From Bradyrhizobiaceae bacterium PARB1 (lineage in GTDB: Bacteria; Pseudomonadota; Alphaproteobacteria; Rhizobiales; Xanthobacteraceae): a stretch of 64,000 bases of DNA. The stretch is from positions 1 through 64,000 of the forward strand of contig NKIY01000016.1 of NCBI GenBank assembly GCA_002256345.1, given 5' to 3'. Shown one piece after another: positions 25,745 to 34,101 of this stretch. The notes under the pieces are model-generated. The model made no database searches, was not told where the DNA came from, and worked only from the letters and a program-made list of their open reading frames with translations. Numbering within the stretch: the first letter of the stretch is position 1; each line of letters opens with the position of its first letter. The position numbers and the translations under genes are program-made.

Positions 25745-26761
25745 GTGGCGGCTTCACATCAACATGCGGAAGGTCTGGCGCGCGGCGCGCGAATGCTGCG
25801 CACGGCGCTTGGCCCGGCGATCGCCCGCTACCTCGACGACGCCAGCATCGTTGAAGTGATGCTCAACCCTGATGGGCGGCTCTGGATCGACCGCCTATCC
25901 GAGGGGCTGTCCGACACGGGCGAGCGGCTGTCAGCGGCGGACGGCGAGCGCATCGTCCGCCTGGTCGCCCACCACGTCGGCGCCGAGGTTCACGCGGGCG
26001 CGCCGCGCGTGTCGGCGGAGCTGCCCGAGACGGGAGAGCGGTTCGAGGGCCTGCTGCCGCCTGTCGTCGCCGCGCCGGCCTTCGCGATCCGCAAGCCCGC
26101 GGTCGCGGTGTTCACGCTCGACGATTATGTCCACGCCGGGATCATGTCGGCCGGACAGGCTGTGATGCTGCGCCAGGGCGTGGCGTCTCGCGCCAATATC
26201 CTCGTCGCCGGTGGCACATCCACCGGCAAGACCACGCTTACCAACGCTCTCCTCGCCGAGGTCGCGAAGACCGCCGATCGTGTCGTCATCATCGAGGATA
26301 CGCGCGAGCTGCAATGCGCCGCGCCGAATCTCGTGGCGATGCGTACCAAAGACGGCGTCGCCTCGCTGTCCGATCTCGTGCGCTCGTCGCTGCGCCTGCG
26401 CCCCGATCGCATTCCGGTCGGCGAGGTGCGCGGAGCCGAGGCGCTGGAGCTGCTCAAGGCTTGGGGCACCGGACACCCCGGCGGCGTCGGCACGATCCAC
26501 GCCGGCACCGCGATCGGTGCGCTGCGCCGGATGGAGCAGCTCATCCAGGAGGCCGTCGTCACTGTCCCGCGGGCGCTGATCGCCGAGACAATCGACATCG
26601 TCGCCGTCCTCTCCGGCCGCGGCTCTCTGCGCCGGCTTTCCGAACTCGCACGCGTCGAGGGCCTCGGCCCGGACGGGGACTATCGCATCGCGCCGGCCGT
26701 CATCGAGGGCGACGGCGACCCGGCCCTGCTCACCCCAAGCCCTGAAGGAGAAAGCCTGTGA
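25745..26761 (+). CDS. trbB: TrbB type IV secretion ATPase (VirB11-like, 338 aa)
   Basis: Walker [11 protein letters not shown], lies near residues 155-164. [10 protein letters not shown] (about 180-189) and the histidine-box [16 protein letters not shown] (about 239-254) are typical of VirB11/TrbB hexameric ATPases, which sit at the cytosolic base of the channel. The GTG start is supported by the family N-terminus ([19 protein letters not shown]); an ATG at 25793 is a shorter alternative. The stop overlaps trbC. The promoter for the trb operon may lie between the antisense gene and this start. Confidence 0.93.
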   Translation: MAASHQHAEGLARGARMLRTALGPAIARYLDDASIVEVMLNPDGRLWIDRLSEGLSDTGERLSAADGERIVRLVAHHVGAEVHAGAPRVSAELPETGERFEGLLPPVVAAPAFAIRKPAVAVFTLDDYVHAGIMSAGQAVMLRQGVASRANILVAGGTSTGKTTLTNALLAEVAKTADRVVIIEDTRELQCAAPNLVAMRTKDGVASLSDLVRSSLRLRPDRIPVGEVRGAEALELLKAWGTGHPGGVGTIHAGTAIGALRRMEQLIQEAVVTVPRALIAETIDIVAVLSGRGSLRRLSELARVEGLGPDGDYRIAPAVIEGDGDPALLTPSPEGESL

Positions 26762-27105
26762 TCGACCGCCTGCGCCCAATGCGCCTGACTCAAGTGCGCC
26801 AACGTCTCGGCATGACCGTGTCCATCGCCACGCTGTCGGTAGTGATGGCCGCGCCCGCCCACGCCTCCGGCTCGTCGATGCCGTGGGAGCAACCGCTGCA
26901 ACAGATCCTGCAATCGATCGAAGGCCCCGTGGCCAAAATCATCGCGGTGATCATCATCATCGTCACCGGCCTGACGCTCGCCTTCGGCGACACGTCCGGC
27001 GGCTTCCGTCGGCTGATCCAGATCGTGTTCGGTCTCTCGATCGCCTTCGCCGCGTCGAGCTTCTTCCTGTCGTTCTTCTCGTTCGGCGGCGGGGCGCTGG
27101 TCTGA
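26758..27105 (+). CDS. trbC: TrbC pilin precursor (115 aa)
   Basis: A long N-terminal leader (about 20-40, ending APAHASGSS) precedes two hydrophobic segments (about 60-80 and 90-110), the pattern of the VirB2/TrbC pilin. TrbC of RP4 is processed and cyclised by TraF; a traF homologue is present at 18890. The start GTG at 26758 is set by the overlap with trbB. The stop shares a base with trbD. Confidence 0.88.
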   Translation: MIDRLRPMRLTQVRQRLGMTVSIATLSVVMAAPAHASGSSMPWEQPLQQILQSIEGPVAKIIAVIIIIVTGLTLAFGDTSGGFRRLIQIVFGLSIAFAASSFFLSFFSFGGGALV

Positions 27106-27386
27106 TGACGGGCATTGTCGAACAGGGCGGTGAAGTCCCGGGTTACACGGCCCCCGTTCACCGGGCGCTGACCGAGCCGATCCTGCTCGGCGGCGCGCCG
27201 CGCGCCATCGCCATCATGAACGGGACGCTCGCTGGCGCCGTCGGCCTGGGGCTGCGTCTCTGGCTGGTCGGCATCGCCATCTGGGCGATCGGCCATGTCG
27301 CGGCAGTTTGGGCAGCGAAGCGCGATCCGCTCTTCGTCGACGTAGTGCGCCGCCATCTGCGCGTCCCCGCGCACCTCTCGGTCTGA
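27105..27386 (+). CDS. trbD: TrbD (VirB3-like) membrane protein (93 aa)
   Basis: The N-terminus has the family signature GYTAPVHRALTEPILLGGAPR (shown here in part, residues 13-33), followed by two short hydrophobic segments (about 36-52 and 54-68). VirB3/TrbD is a small inner-membrane subunit working with the VirB4/TrbE ATPase, which is encoded directly downstream. Start and order are imposed by the ATG overlapping the trbC stop. Confidence 0.88.
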   Translation: MTGIVEQGGEVPGYTAPVHRALTEPILLGGAPRAIAIMNGTLAGAVGLGLRLWLVGIAIWAIGHVAAVWAAKRDPLFVDVVRRHLRVPAHLSV

Positions 27387-27400
27387 CGGGGAGCGCGCCG

Positions 27401-29839
27401 ATGATGAACCTCGCCGAATACCGCAACCGCAACAGCCGACTCGCCGACTTCCTGCCGTGGGTGGGCCTGGTGGGCGCCGGCATCGTCCTCAACAAGGACG
27501 GCAGCTTCCAGCGCACCGCGCAGTTCCGCGGCCCCGATCTCGACAGCGCCGTCCCGGCCGAACTGGTCGCTGTCGCCGGCCGCCTCAACAATGCCTTCCG
27601 ACGCCTCGGCTCCGGCTGGGCGATCTTCGTCGAGGCGCAGCGCCATGCCTCGAACCTCTATCCCGACAGCCGCTTTCCCGATCCCGCGTCGGCGCTGGTC
27701 GATGCCGAGCGCAAGGCGGATTTCGAGGAAGCCGGCGCGCATTTCGAGTCGAGCTATTTCCTGACCTTCACCTATCTGCCGCCGGCCGAGGACGCCGCGC
27801 GTGCAGAATCCTGGCTCTACGAGGGGCGGGAAAAGTCGGGCCTCGACCCCAACGAGGTGATGACCGGCTTCGCCGATCGCACCGATCGCATCCTGCGCCT
27901 GGTCGAAGCCTTCATGCCGGAATGCCGCTGGCTCGATGACGCGGAGACGCTCACCTATCTCCACGGCTGCGTCTCGACCAAGCGGCATCGGGTCCGCGTC
28001 CCCGAAACGCCGATCTATCTCGACGCGCTGCTCGCCGATCAGCCGCTCACTGGCGGGCTCGAGCCGCGCCTTGGTACGTCGCATCTGCGCATCCTCACAG
28101 TCACCGGCTTTCCGACGGCGACGACGCCGGGCCTGCTCGACGAGCTGAACCGTCTCGCATTTCCGTATCGCTGGTCAACGCGCGCGATCCTACTCGACAA
28201 GACCGACGCGACCAAGCTGCTGACCAAGATTCGGCGGCAGTGGTTCGCCAAGCGCAAGTCGATCGCCGCGATCCTCAAGGAGGTGATGACCAACGAGGCG
28301 TCCGTCCTCGTGGACACCGACGCCGCGAACAAGGCGGCTGACGCCGATCTCGCGCTCCAGGAACTCGGCGCCGACTATGCCGGGATGGCGTATGTCACCG
28401 CGACGGTGACGGTGTGGGACGAGGATCCGCGCATAGCCGACGAGAAACTGCGCCTGGTCGAGAAGGTCATCCAGGGCCGCGACTTCACCGCCACGGCCGA
28501 GACCATCAACGCGGTGGACGCCTGGCTCGGCTCGTTGCCCGGCCACGTCTATGCGAACGTCCGCAAGCCTCCGATTTCCACGCTCAATCTCGCCCACATG
28601 ATCCCGCTGTCAGCGGTGTGGGCGGGGCCGGAACGGGACGAGCATTTTGCAGCGCCCCCTCTGCTCTTCGGCAAGACCGAAGGCTCGACCCCGTTCCGGC
28701 TTTCGCTTCACGTCGGCGACGTCGGCCACACGCTGATCGTCGGCCCGACCGGCGCGGGCAAGTCGGTCCTGCTGGCGCTGATGGCGCTGCAGTTCCGACG
28801 CTATGCCCGCGCCCAAGTCTTCGCCTTCGACTTCGGCGGCTCGATCCGCGCGGCGGCGCTCGGCATGGGCGGCGATTGGCATGACCTCGGTGGCGATCTC
28901 AGCGACGGCGCGACCGATAGCGTCAGCCTTCAACCGCTCGCTCGCGTTCACGACGTGCCCGAGCGCGCTTGGGCGGGCGACTGGATCGTATCGATCCTGA
29001 CCCGCGAGGGGGTGCCGATCACGCCCGAGGTGAAGGAGCATATCTGGACGGCGCTGACCTCGCTGGCATCGGCGCCCGTCGAGGAGCGCACGATCACTGG
29101 CTTGGTCGTGCTGCTCCAATCGAACGATCTCAAGCAGGCGCTCAGGCCTTATTGCGTCGGCGGTCCCTACGGCCGGCTGCTCGACGCCGAGCGCGAGTAT
29201 CTTGGCTCGGCCTTCGTTCAAGCGTTCGAGACCGAAGGGCTGATCGGCACCGGCGCGGCGCCCGCGGTTCTCTCCTACCTCTTCCATCGGATCGAAGATC
29301 GGCTAGATGGTTCGCCGACTCTTCTCATCATCGACGAGGGCTGGCTGGCGCTGGACGATGACGGCTTCGCCGGCCAGCTCCGCGAATGGCTGAAGACGCT
29401 CCGCAAGAAGAACGCCAGCGTCATCTTCGCCACGCAATCGCTCAGCGACATCGACGGCTCGGCGATCGCGCCCGCCATCATCGAAAGCTGTCAGACCCGG
29501 CTCCTGTTACCGAACGAGCGCGCGATCGAGCCACAGATCACCGCGATCTATCGCCGCTTCGGCCTCAACGACCGCCAGATCGAGATCATCGCGCGGGCGA
29601 TGCCGAAGCGCGACTATTACTGCCAGTCGCGGCGCGGCAACCGGCTGTTCGAGCTCGGCCTGTCCGATGTCGCGCTCGCGCTCTGCGCCGCGTCATCGAA
29701 GACCGATCAGGCGGCCATCGCCCGAATCGTCGCCGAACACGGCCGCGACGGCTTTCTCGCCGCCTGGCTTGATCACCGTGAAGTCGGCTGGGCCGCCGAT
29801 CTCATCCCCACGCTCACCAACAAGGAGACGTCCCAATGA
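27401..29839 (+). CDS. trbE: TrbE (VirB4-like) ATPase (812 aa)
   Basis: The N-terminal half is the CagE/TrbE domain (MMNLAEYRNRNSRLADFLPW at the start). The C-terminal half is an ATPase with Walker A GPTGAGKSVLL near residues 447-457 and Walker B TLLIIDEGWLAL near 641-652. It energises pilus assembly and substrate transfer. Length fits TrbE (about 810-850). Start at ATG 27401 is preceded by GGGGAGCG; a longer frame begins inside trbD. The stop overlaps trbJ by four bases. Confidence 0.95.
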   Translation: MMNLAEYRNRNSRLADFLPWVGLVGAGIVLNKDGSFQRTAQFRGPDLDSAVPAELVAVAGRLNNAFRRLGSGWAIFVEAQRHASNLYPDSRFPDPASALVDAERKADFEEAGAHFESSYFLTFTYLPPAEDAARAESWLYEGREKSGLDPNEVMTGFADRTDRILRLVEAFMPECRWLDDAETLTYLHGCVSTKRHRVRVPETPIYLDALLADQPLTGGLEPRLGTSHLRILTVTGFPTATTPGLLDELNRLAFPYRWSTRAILLDKTDATKLLTKIRRQWFAKRKSIAAILKEVMTNEASVLVDTDAANKAADADLALQELGADYAGMAYVTATVTVWDEDPRIADEKLRLVEKVIQGRDFTATAETINAVDAWLGSLPGHVYANVRKPPISTLNLAHMIPLSAVWAGPERDEHFAAPPLLFGKTEGSTPFRLSLHVGDVGHTLIVGPTGAGKSVLLALMALQFRRYARAQVFAFDFGGSIRAAALGMGGDWHDLGGDLSDGATDSVSLQPLARVHDVPERAWAGDWIVSILTREGVPITPEVKEHIWTALTSLASAPVEERTITGLVVLLQSNDLKQALRPYCVGGPYGRLLDAEREYLGSAFVQAFETEGLIGTGAAPAVLSYLFHRIEDRLDGSPTLLIIDEGWLALDDDGFAGQLREWLKTLRKKNASVIFATQSLSDIDGSAIAPAIIESCQTRLLLPNERAIEPQITAIYRRFGLNDRQIEIIARAMPKRDYYCQSRRGNRLFELGLSDVALALCAASSKTDQAAIARIVAEHGRDGFLAAWLDHREVGWAADLIPTLTNKETSQ

Positions 29840-30597
29840 AACTGCGCAATTCCCGCGCAGCGCGTTTTGCTGCCGCGCTGCTATCCGCTCCCGTCGCGCT
29901 CACGCCCATGCTGGCGACGCCCGCCCACGCCATCATCGTGTTCGATCCCTCGAACTATGCGCAGAACGTGCTGACGGCGGCCCGATCGCTCCAGCAGATC
30001 ACCAACCAGATCACCTCGCTTCAGAACGAAGCGCAGATGCTGATCAACCAGGCACGCAACCTGGCGAGCCTGCCGTTCTCGTCGCTGCAGCAGCTTCAGC
30101 AGTCCGTTCAGCGCACGCAGCAGCTTCTCAACCAGGCGCAGAATATCGCCTACGACGTCCAGCAGATCGATCGGATGTTCCAGCAGAAATACGGGAACGT
30201 CTCACTGTCGGCCTCCGACCAGCAACTCGTCATCGATGCGCGCTCGCGCTGGCAGAACACTGTCGGCGGCCTGCAGGACGCGATGCGGGTGCAGGCGGGC
30301 GTCGTCGGCAACATCGACACCAACCGCACGCAGATGTCCGCGCTGATCGGCCAGAGCCAGGGCGCGACCGGCGCGCTGCAGGCGACGCAGGCCGGCAACC
30401 AGCTCCTCGCGCTTCAGGCGCAGCAACTCGCGGATCTCACCGCCGTCGTGGCGGCCAACGGCCGGGCGCAGGCCTTGCAGTCGGCTGAGCAGGCCGCCGC
30501 CGCCGAACAGGGCCGCGAGCAGCGCCGGCGTTTCCTGACGCCGGGCTCGGGCTATCAGCCCGGCAACGCCCGAATGTTCCCGAACAGCGGCAACTGA
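29836..30597 (+). CDS. trbJ: TrbJ (VirB5-like) protein (253 aa)
   Basis: A signal peptide (about residues 1-33, ending ATPAHA) leads a glutamine-rich coiled-coil protein: LQQITNQITSLQNEAQMLIN near 52-71, and LQQLQQSVQRTQQLLNQAQ near 86-104. TrbJ is the minor pilus component and adhesin of the Trb system. Position between trbE and trbK matches the conserved order. Start is the ATG overlapping the trbE stop. Confidence 0.9.
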   Translation: MKLRNSRAARFAAALLSAPVALTPMLATPAHAIIVFDPSNYAQNVLTAARSLQQITNQITSLQNEAQMLINQARNLASLPFSSLQQLQQSVQRTQQLLNQAQNIAYDVQQIDRMFQQKYGNVSLSASDQQLVIDARSRWQNTVGGLQDAMRVQAGVVGNIDTNRTQMSALIGQSQGATGALQATQAGNQLLALQAQQLADLTAVVAANGRAQALQSAEQAAAAEQGREQRRRFLTPGSGYQPGNARMFPNSGN

Positions 30598-30607
30598 GGC
30601 TAGCGCG

Positions 30608-31009
30608 ATGGACGGCAAGACCCTCGCTCGCGTCGGCGCCATTGTCTTCGTCGCGGTCGCCATCACGGCGACCGCGATCGAGATGAGCCGCAAGGACGTT
30701 TCGCCGGACGTCCTCGCGACGCAGGGCCGTTCGGTCACAGCACAAGATCCTCTCGCCGCCGAACTGCTTCGCTGTTCCGAGATCGGTGAGGCCGGCACGC
30801 GCGATCCCAATTGCCTGAAGGCATGGGCAGAGAACCGGCGCCGCTTCCTCGGCCGGCCGGCCCCGGTTTCATCATCGTCGCCGGTTGCGCCGACCACGAT
30901 GTTTCCAAGTGCGCCCGCGTCGGCTGATCCTATCCACAAAGACAGTGCGCCAGCGGGCGTGACCGAGCCTGCGATGCAGGCCGAGCGCGCCCGGCCGGAG
31001 GTTCGCTGA
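30608..31009 (+). CDS. TrbK-alt entry-exclusion-like protein (133 aa)
   Basis: An N-terminal hydrophobic segment (about residues 6-24, RVGAIVFVAVAITATAI) is followed by a short periplasmic domain with two conserved cysteines (LLRCSEIGE and PNCLKAW, about 56-57 and 69). This matches the alternative TrbK family of trb operons in alpha-proteobacteria, which is proposed to act in entry exclusion. The proline/serine-rich C-terminus is unconserved. It sits one base before trbL. Confidence 0.8.
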   Translation: MDGKTLARVGAIVFVAVAITATAIEMSRKDVSPDVLATQGRSVTAQDPLAAELLRCSEIGEAGTRDPNCLKAWAENRRRFLGRPAPVSSSSPVAPTTMFPSAPASADPIHKDSAPAGVTEPAMQAERARPEVR

Positions 31010-31010
31010 C

Positions 31011-32366
31011 ATGGGCGGCACCGGCGTCATCGACCATTTCCTTGAGGTCTTCACTCGCTACATCGACGGCGGCTTCGGCCTGCTCGGTGGCGAAGTCGGT
31101 TTCATCGCCACCACCTTGATCGTCATCGACGTCACGCTCGCCGCACTCTTCTGGTCGTGGGGCGCGGACGACGACATTATGGCGAGGCTAATCAAGAAGA
31201 CGCTCTTCGTCGGTGTCTTCGCCTACCTTATCTCCAACTGGAACAATCTCGCCCGCATCATCTTCGAGAGCTTCGCGGGCCTCGGCCTGAAGGCGTCGGG
31301 TACGGGCTTCGCCGTCAGCGATCTCATGCGACCCGGCAAGGTGGCCCAGACCGGTCTCGATGCCGGCCGCCCACTGCTCGACTCCATCTCCAGCCTGATG
31401 GGCTACTGGTCGTTTTTCGAGAACTTCATCCAGATCGCCTGCATGTTTTTCGCCTGGGCTCTGGTGCTGCTGGCGTTTTTCATCCTCGCGATCCAGCTCT
31501 TCGTCACCCTGATCGAGTTCAAGCTGACCACGCTCGCCGGCTTCGTCCTCATTCCCTTCGGCCTGTTCGGCAAATCCGCCTTCATGGCCGAGCGCGTGTT
31601 GGGCAACGTCATCTCCTCCGGCATCAAGGTGCTGGTTCTCGCCGTCATCATCGGCATCGGCTCGACGCTGTTCTCCGAGTTCACCTCCGGCTTCAACGGC
31701 GCAACGCCGTCGATCGACGACGCCATGGCGATCGTGCTTGCCGCGCTGTCGCTGCTTGGTCTCGGCATCTTCGGCCCCGGCATCGCCAACGGCCTCATCT
31801 CCGGTGGCCCGCAGCTCGGCGCAGGCGCGGCCATTGGTACTGGTCTCGCCGCCGGTGGCGTTGTCGCAGCCGGCGCGGCCGCCGCCGGCGCAGCCGTGTC
31901 CGGTGGAGCTGCACTTGCTGGCGGCGCAGCCGCTGCGGCCCGCGGTGGTGCAGCCCTCGCAGGCGGGGCCTCCACCGCCTATAGCCTCGGCGCGGCCGGA
32001 CAAACGGGTGCATCGGGTGTCGCGTCCGGTCTTGGTAATGTTGCCAGCACCGGCGCGAAGGCGGCCGTCTCACCGTTGAAGCGCGCAGCCGGGCGCGCCG
32101 CCGACAGCCTCAAGCAGAGCTATCAGGCCGGCGGCCAAGCCGCGACGGAGATCGCCACGGGTACTTCCGGCGCCGCAACGACAACCGCTGCGGAGGCCGC
32201 ATCTGCGGGAGCCGCGTCCTCTGCCGGCGACGGCCCGCCGGCCTGGGCGAAGCGCATGAAACGCTCGCAGCAGATGTCACACGGCGTTCAGGCCGCCGCC
32301 CACGCCGTGCGCAGTGGCGACAGCCATGGCGGCGGCTCCTCCGTCAACCTTTCCGAAAGCAACTGA
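31011..32366 (+). CDS. trbL: TrbL (VirB6-like) inner-membrane channel protein (451 aa)
   Basis: At least six hydrophobic segments occur between residues 25 and 290. The C-terminal tail is rich in alanine and glycine (about 260-345) and then in Ala/Ser, and it ends in a soluble tail. TrbL/VirB6 spans the inner membrane at the channel core. The low-complexity part in a GC-rich gene is a common site for length variation. Conserved position between trbK and trbF. Confidence 0.92.
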   Translation: MGGTGVIDHFLEVFTRYIDGGFGLLGGEVGFIATTLIVIDVTLAALFWSWGADDDIMARLIKKTLFVGVFAYLISNWNNLARIIFESFAGLGLKASGTGFAVSDLMRPGKVAQTGLDAGRPLLDSISSLMGYWSFFENFIQIACMFFAWALVLLAFFILAIQLFVTLIEFKLTTLAGFVLIPFGLFGKSAFMAERVLGNVISSGIKVLVLAVIIGIGSTLFSEFTSGFNGATPSIDDAMAIVLAALSLLGLGIFGPGIANGLISGGPQLGAGAAIGTGLAAGGVVAAGAAAAGAAVSGGAALAGGAAAAARGGAALAGGASTAYSLGAAGQTGASGVASGLGNVASTGAKAAVSPLKRAAGRAADSLKQSYQAGGQAATEIATGTSGAATTTAAEAASAGAASSAGDGPPAWAKRMKRSQQMSHGVQAAAHAVRSGDSHGGGSSVNLSESN

Positions 32367-32368
32367 CC

Positions 32369-33049
32369 ATGTTCAAACGACCATCCACTCATTACGGCAA
32401 AACCCCTCAGCCCGAGACGCCCTATCAGCGCGCCGCGCAGGTCTGGGACGATCGCATTGGCTCCGCCCGCGTGCAGGCCCACAACTGGCGCTACATGGCC
32501 TTCGGCTCATTGGCGCTCGCGGGCGGGCTTTCGGCCGCGCTGGTCTGGCAGTCCGCCAACGGCTCGATCGTGCCCTGGGTGGTGCAGGTTGACCGGCTCG
32601 GCCAGGCGCAGGCCGTGGCACCGGCGACCGCCGACTATCAGCCGAACGATCCGCAGATCGCCTTCTACCTCGCGCGCTTCATCGAGCAGGTCCGCTCGAT
32701 CCCGTCCGACGCCATCATCGTGCGGCAGAACTGGCTGCGCGCCTATGATTTCACGACACAGGGCGGCGCGCTCGCGCTCAACGACTATGCTCGCGCCAAC
32801 GACCCGTTCACCAAGGTCGGCAAGCAGCAGATCGCGATCGAGGTGTCCTCGGTCATCCGCGCCTCGCCGTCGAGCTTCCGCATCGCCTGGATCGAGCGCC
32901 GCTATCAGGATGGCTCGCTGGCTTCCACCGAGCGCTGGTCCGCCATCCTCACCGTTGTCGTGCAGCCCCCTCGTGACGCCGACACGCTGCGGAAGAATCC
33001 CCTCGGAATCTACGTCAACGCCATCAACTGGTCGAAGGAGCTTGGATAA
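32369..33049 (+). CDS. trbF: TrbF (VirB8-like) protein (226 aa)
   Basis: A cytosolic N-terminus with TPYQRAAQ-like sequence (about 14-25) is followed by one membrane helix (about 44-60, FGSLALAGGLSAALVW) and a periplasmic VirB8 fold with FIEQVRSIPSDAIIVRQNW and RIAWIERRYQDG. It is a bitopic scaffold protein of the channel. Stop TAATG overlaps trbG. Confidence 0.92.
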   Translation: MFKRPSTHYGKTPQPETPYQRAAQVWDDRIGSARVQAHNWRYMAFGSLALAGGLSAALVWQSANGSIVPWVVQVDRLGQAQAVAPATADYQPNDPQIAFYLARFIEQVRSIPSDAIIVRQNWLRAYDFTTQGGALALNDYARANDPFTKVGKQQIAIEVSSVIRASPSSFRIAWIERRYQDGSLASTERWSAILTVVVQPPRDADTLRKNPLGIYVNAINWSKELG

Positions 33050-34101
33050 TGACACCGACCTTCCGCAAAGCCGGGAGGCCGGCTTTCCTCAACCGCGCCG
33101 TTCCGGCTTTCCGTAAATCCGGCTTGCCACTTCTCTGGCTTTGCACGTCGGCGCTCGCCGGCTGTGCCGGACACACGCCGCCGCCGGAGATCTCCTACGA
33201 CAATGCGGCTCCGGCCGTTCAAACGTCCGATCCGCCAGCGCCGGTCAGGGTGGTGGAATTGCCCAAGCCGCTCCCGCTGCCCGGTCAGTTGAAGCCGCTC
33301 GGCAAGGACGGCAAGCCCGAGCCAGAACCGGCCGATCCCGCCACGCGCGTCAACCAGGCCAACGCCGCCGCGCGCGTCCAACCCGTCCGCAACGGCTTCA
33401 TCAACTCGATGCAGGTCTATCCCTTCGTCGATGGCGCGCTCTATCAGGTCTACGCGTCACCGGGGCAGATCACCGACATCGCGCTTCAGCCCGGCGAGCA
33501 GCTCGTCGGCTCCGGTCCCGTCGCCGCCGGCGACACGGTGCGCTGGATCATCGGCGATACCGAGAGCGGCGTTGGCGCGGCGAAGCAGATCCATATCCTC
33601 GTGAAGCCCACCCGCGCCGAGCTGATGACCAACCTCGTCATCAACACCGACCGGCGCACCTATCACATGGAATTGCGCGCGACGCCTTCGACCTACATGG
33701 CGTCGGTGTCCTGGCAATATCCGCAGGACCAACTCATCGCGCTGCGCCGTCAGAACCAGCAGGCCGAGGCCGCGCAGCCCGTCTCCAGCGGCATTGATCT
33801 CGCCCGCGTCAATTTCCGCTACGAGGTGACGGGCGACCGCGCGCCGTGGCGGCCGCAGCGCGCCTTCGATGACGGGAAACAGGTGTTCATCGAATTTCCG
33901 CGCGGCATCGGCCAAGGCGAGATGCCGCCGCTGTTCGTGGTCGGGCCGGAGGGCGACACCTCCGAGCTGGTGAACTATCGCGTGCGCGGCAACTACATTA
34001 TCGTGGATCGCCTGTTCGCCGCCGCCGAATTGCGGTTCGGCGCGGGCAAGGACCAGAAGCGCGTCCGCATATCCCGCACCGACGGGAGGCCGGCATCGTG
34101 A
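33049..34101 (+). CDS. trbG: TrbG (VirB9-like) outer channel protein (350 aa) with repeat-laden N-terminus
   Basis: A lipoprotein-like or signal segment ends with LAGC near residue 42 (LLWLCTSALAGCAGH), so Cys43 could be acylated. The mature part has the VirB9 pattern: VYPFVDGALYQVYASPGQITDI near 124-145, and a C-terminal beta-rich domain (RVNFRYEVTGD, VDRLFAAAELRFG). Unusually, residues 5-27 (FRKAGRPAFLNRAVPAFRKS) are made by palindromic DNA repeats and come before the signal core, giving an extended n-region. The start at 33049 overlaps trbF; a later start would still keep the signal. VirB9/TrbG links VirB7-like and VirB10-like proteins. Confidence 0.9.
   Translation: MTPTFRKAGRPAFLNRAVPAFRKSGLPLLWLCTSALAGCAGHTPPPEISYDNAAPAVQTSDPPAPVRVVELPKPLPLPGQLKPLGKDGKPEPEPADPATRVNQANAAARVQPVRNGFINSMQVYPFVDGALYQVYASPGQITDIALQPGEQLVGSGPVAAGDTVRWIIGDTESGVGAAKQIHILVKPTRAELMTNLVINTDRRTYHMELRATPSTYMASVSWQYPQDQLIALRRQNQQAEAAQPVSSGIDLARVNFRYEVTGDRAPWRPQRAFDDGKQVFIEFPRGIGQGEMPPLFVVGPEGDTSELVNYRVRGNYIIVDRLFAAAELRFGAGKDQKRVRISRTDGRPAS
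33061..33127 (+). repeat. Palindromic repeat cluster within the trbG 5' end
   Basis: AAAGCCGG (33067-33074), GAGG and CCGGCTTT (33079-33086) form a perfect 8-bp hairpin. A second, imperfect unit follows at about 33101-33122 (GGCTTT / AAATCC around CCGT). TTCCGCAAAGCCGG at 33061 recurs as TTCCGTAAATCCGG at 33109. The repeats encode FRKAG and FRKSG. This looks like a mobile palindromic element of the REP/RPE kind inserted in frame. Confidence 0.6.
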
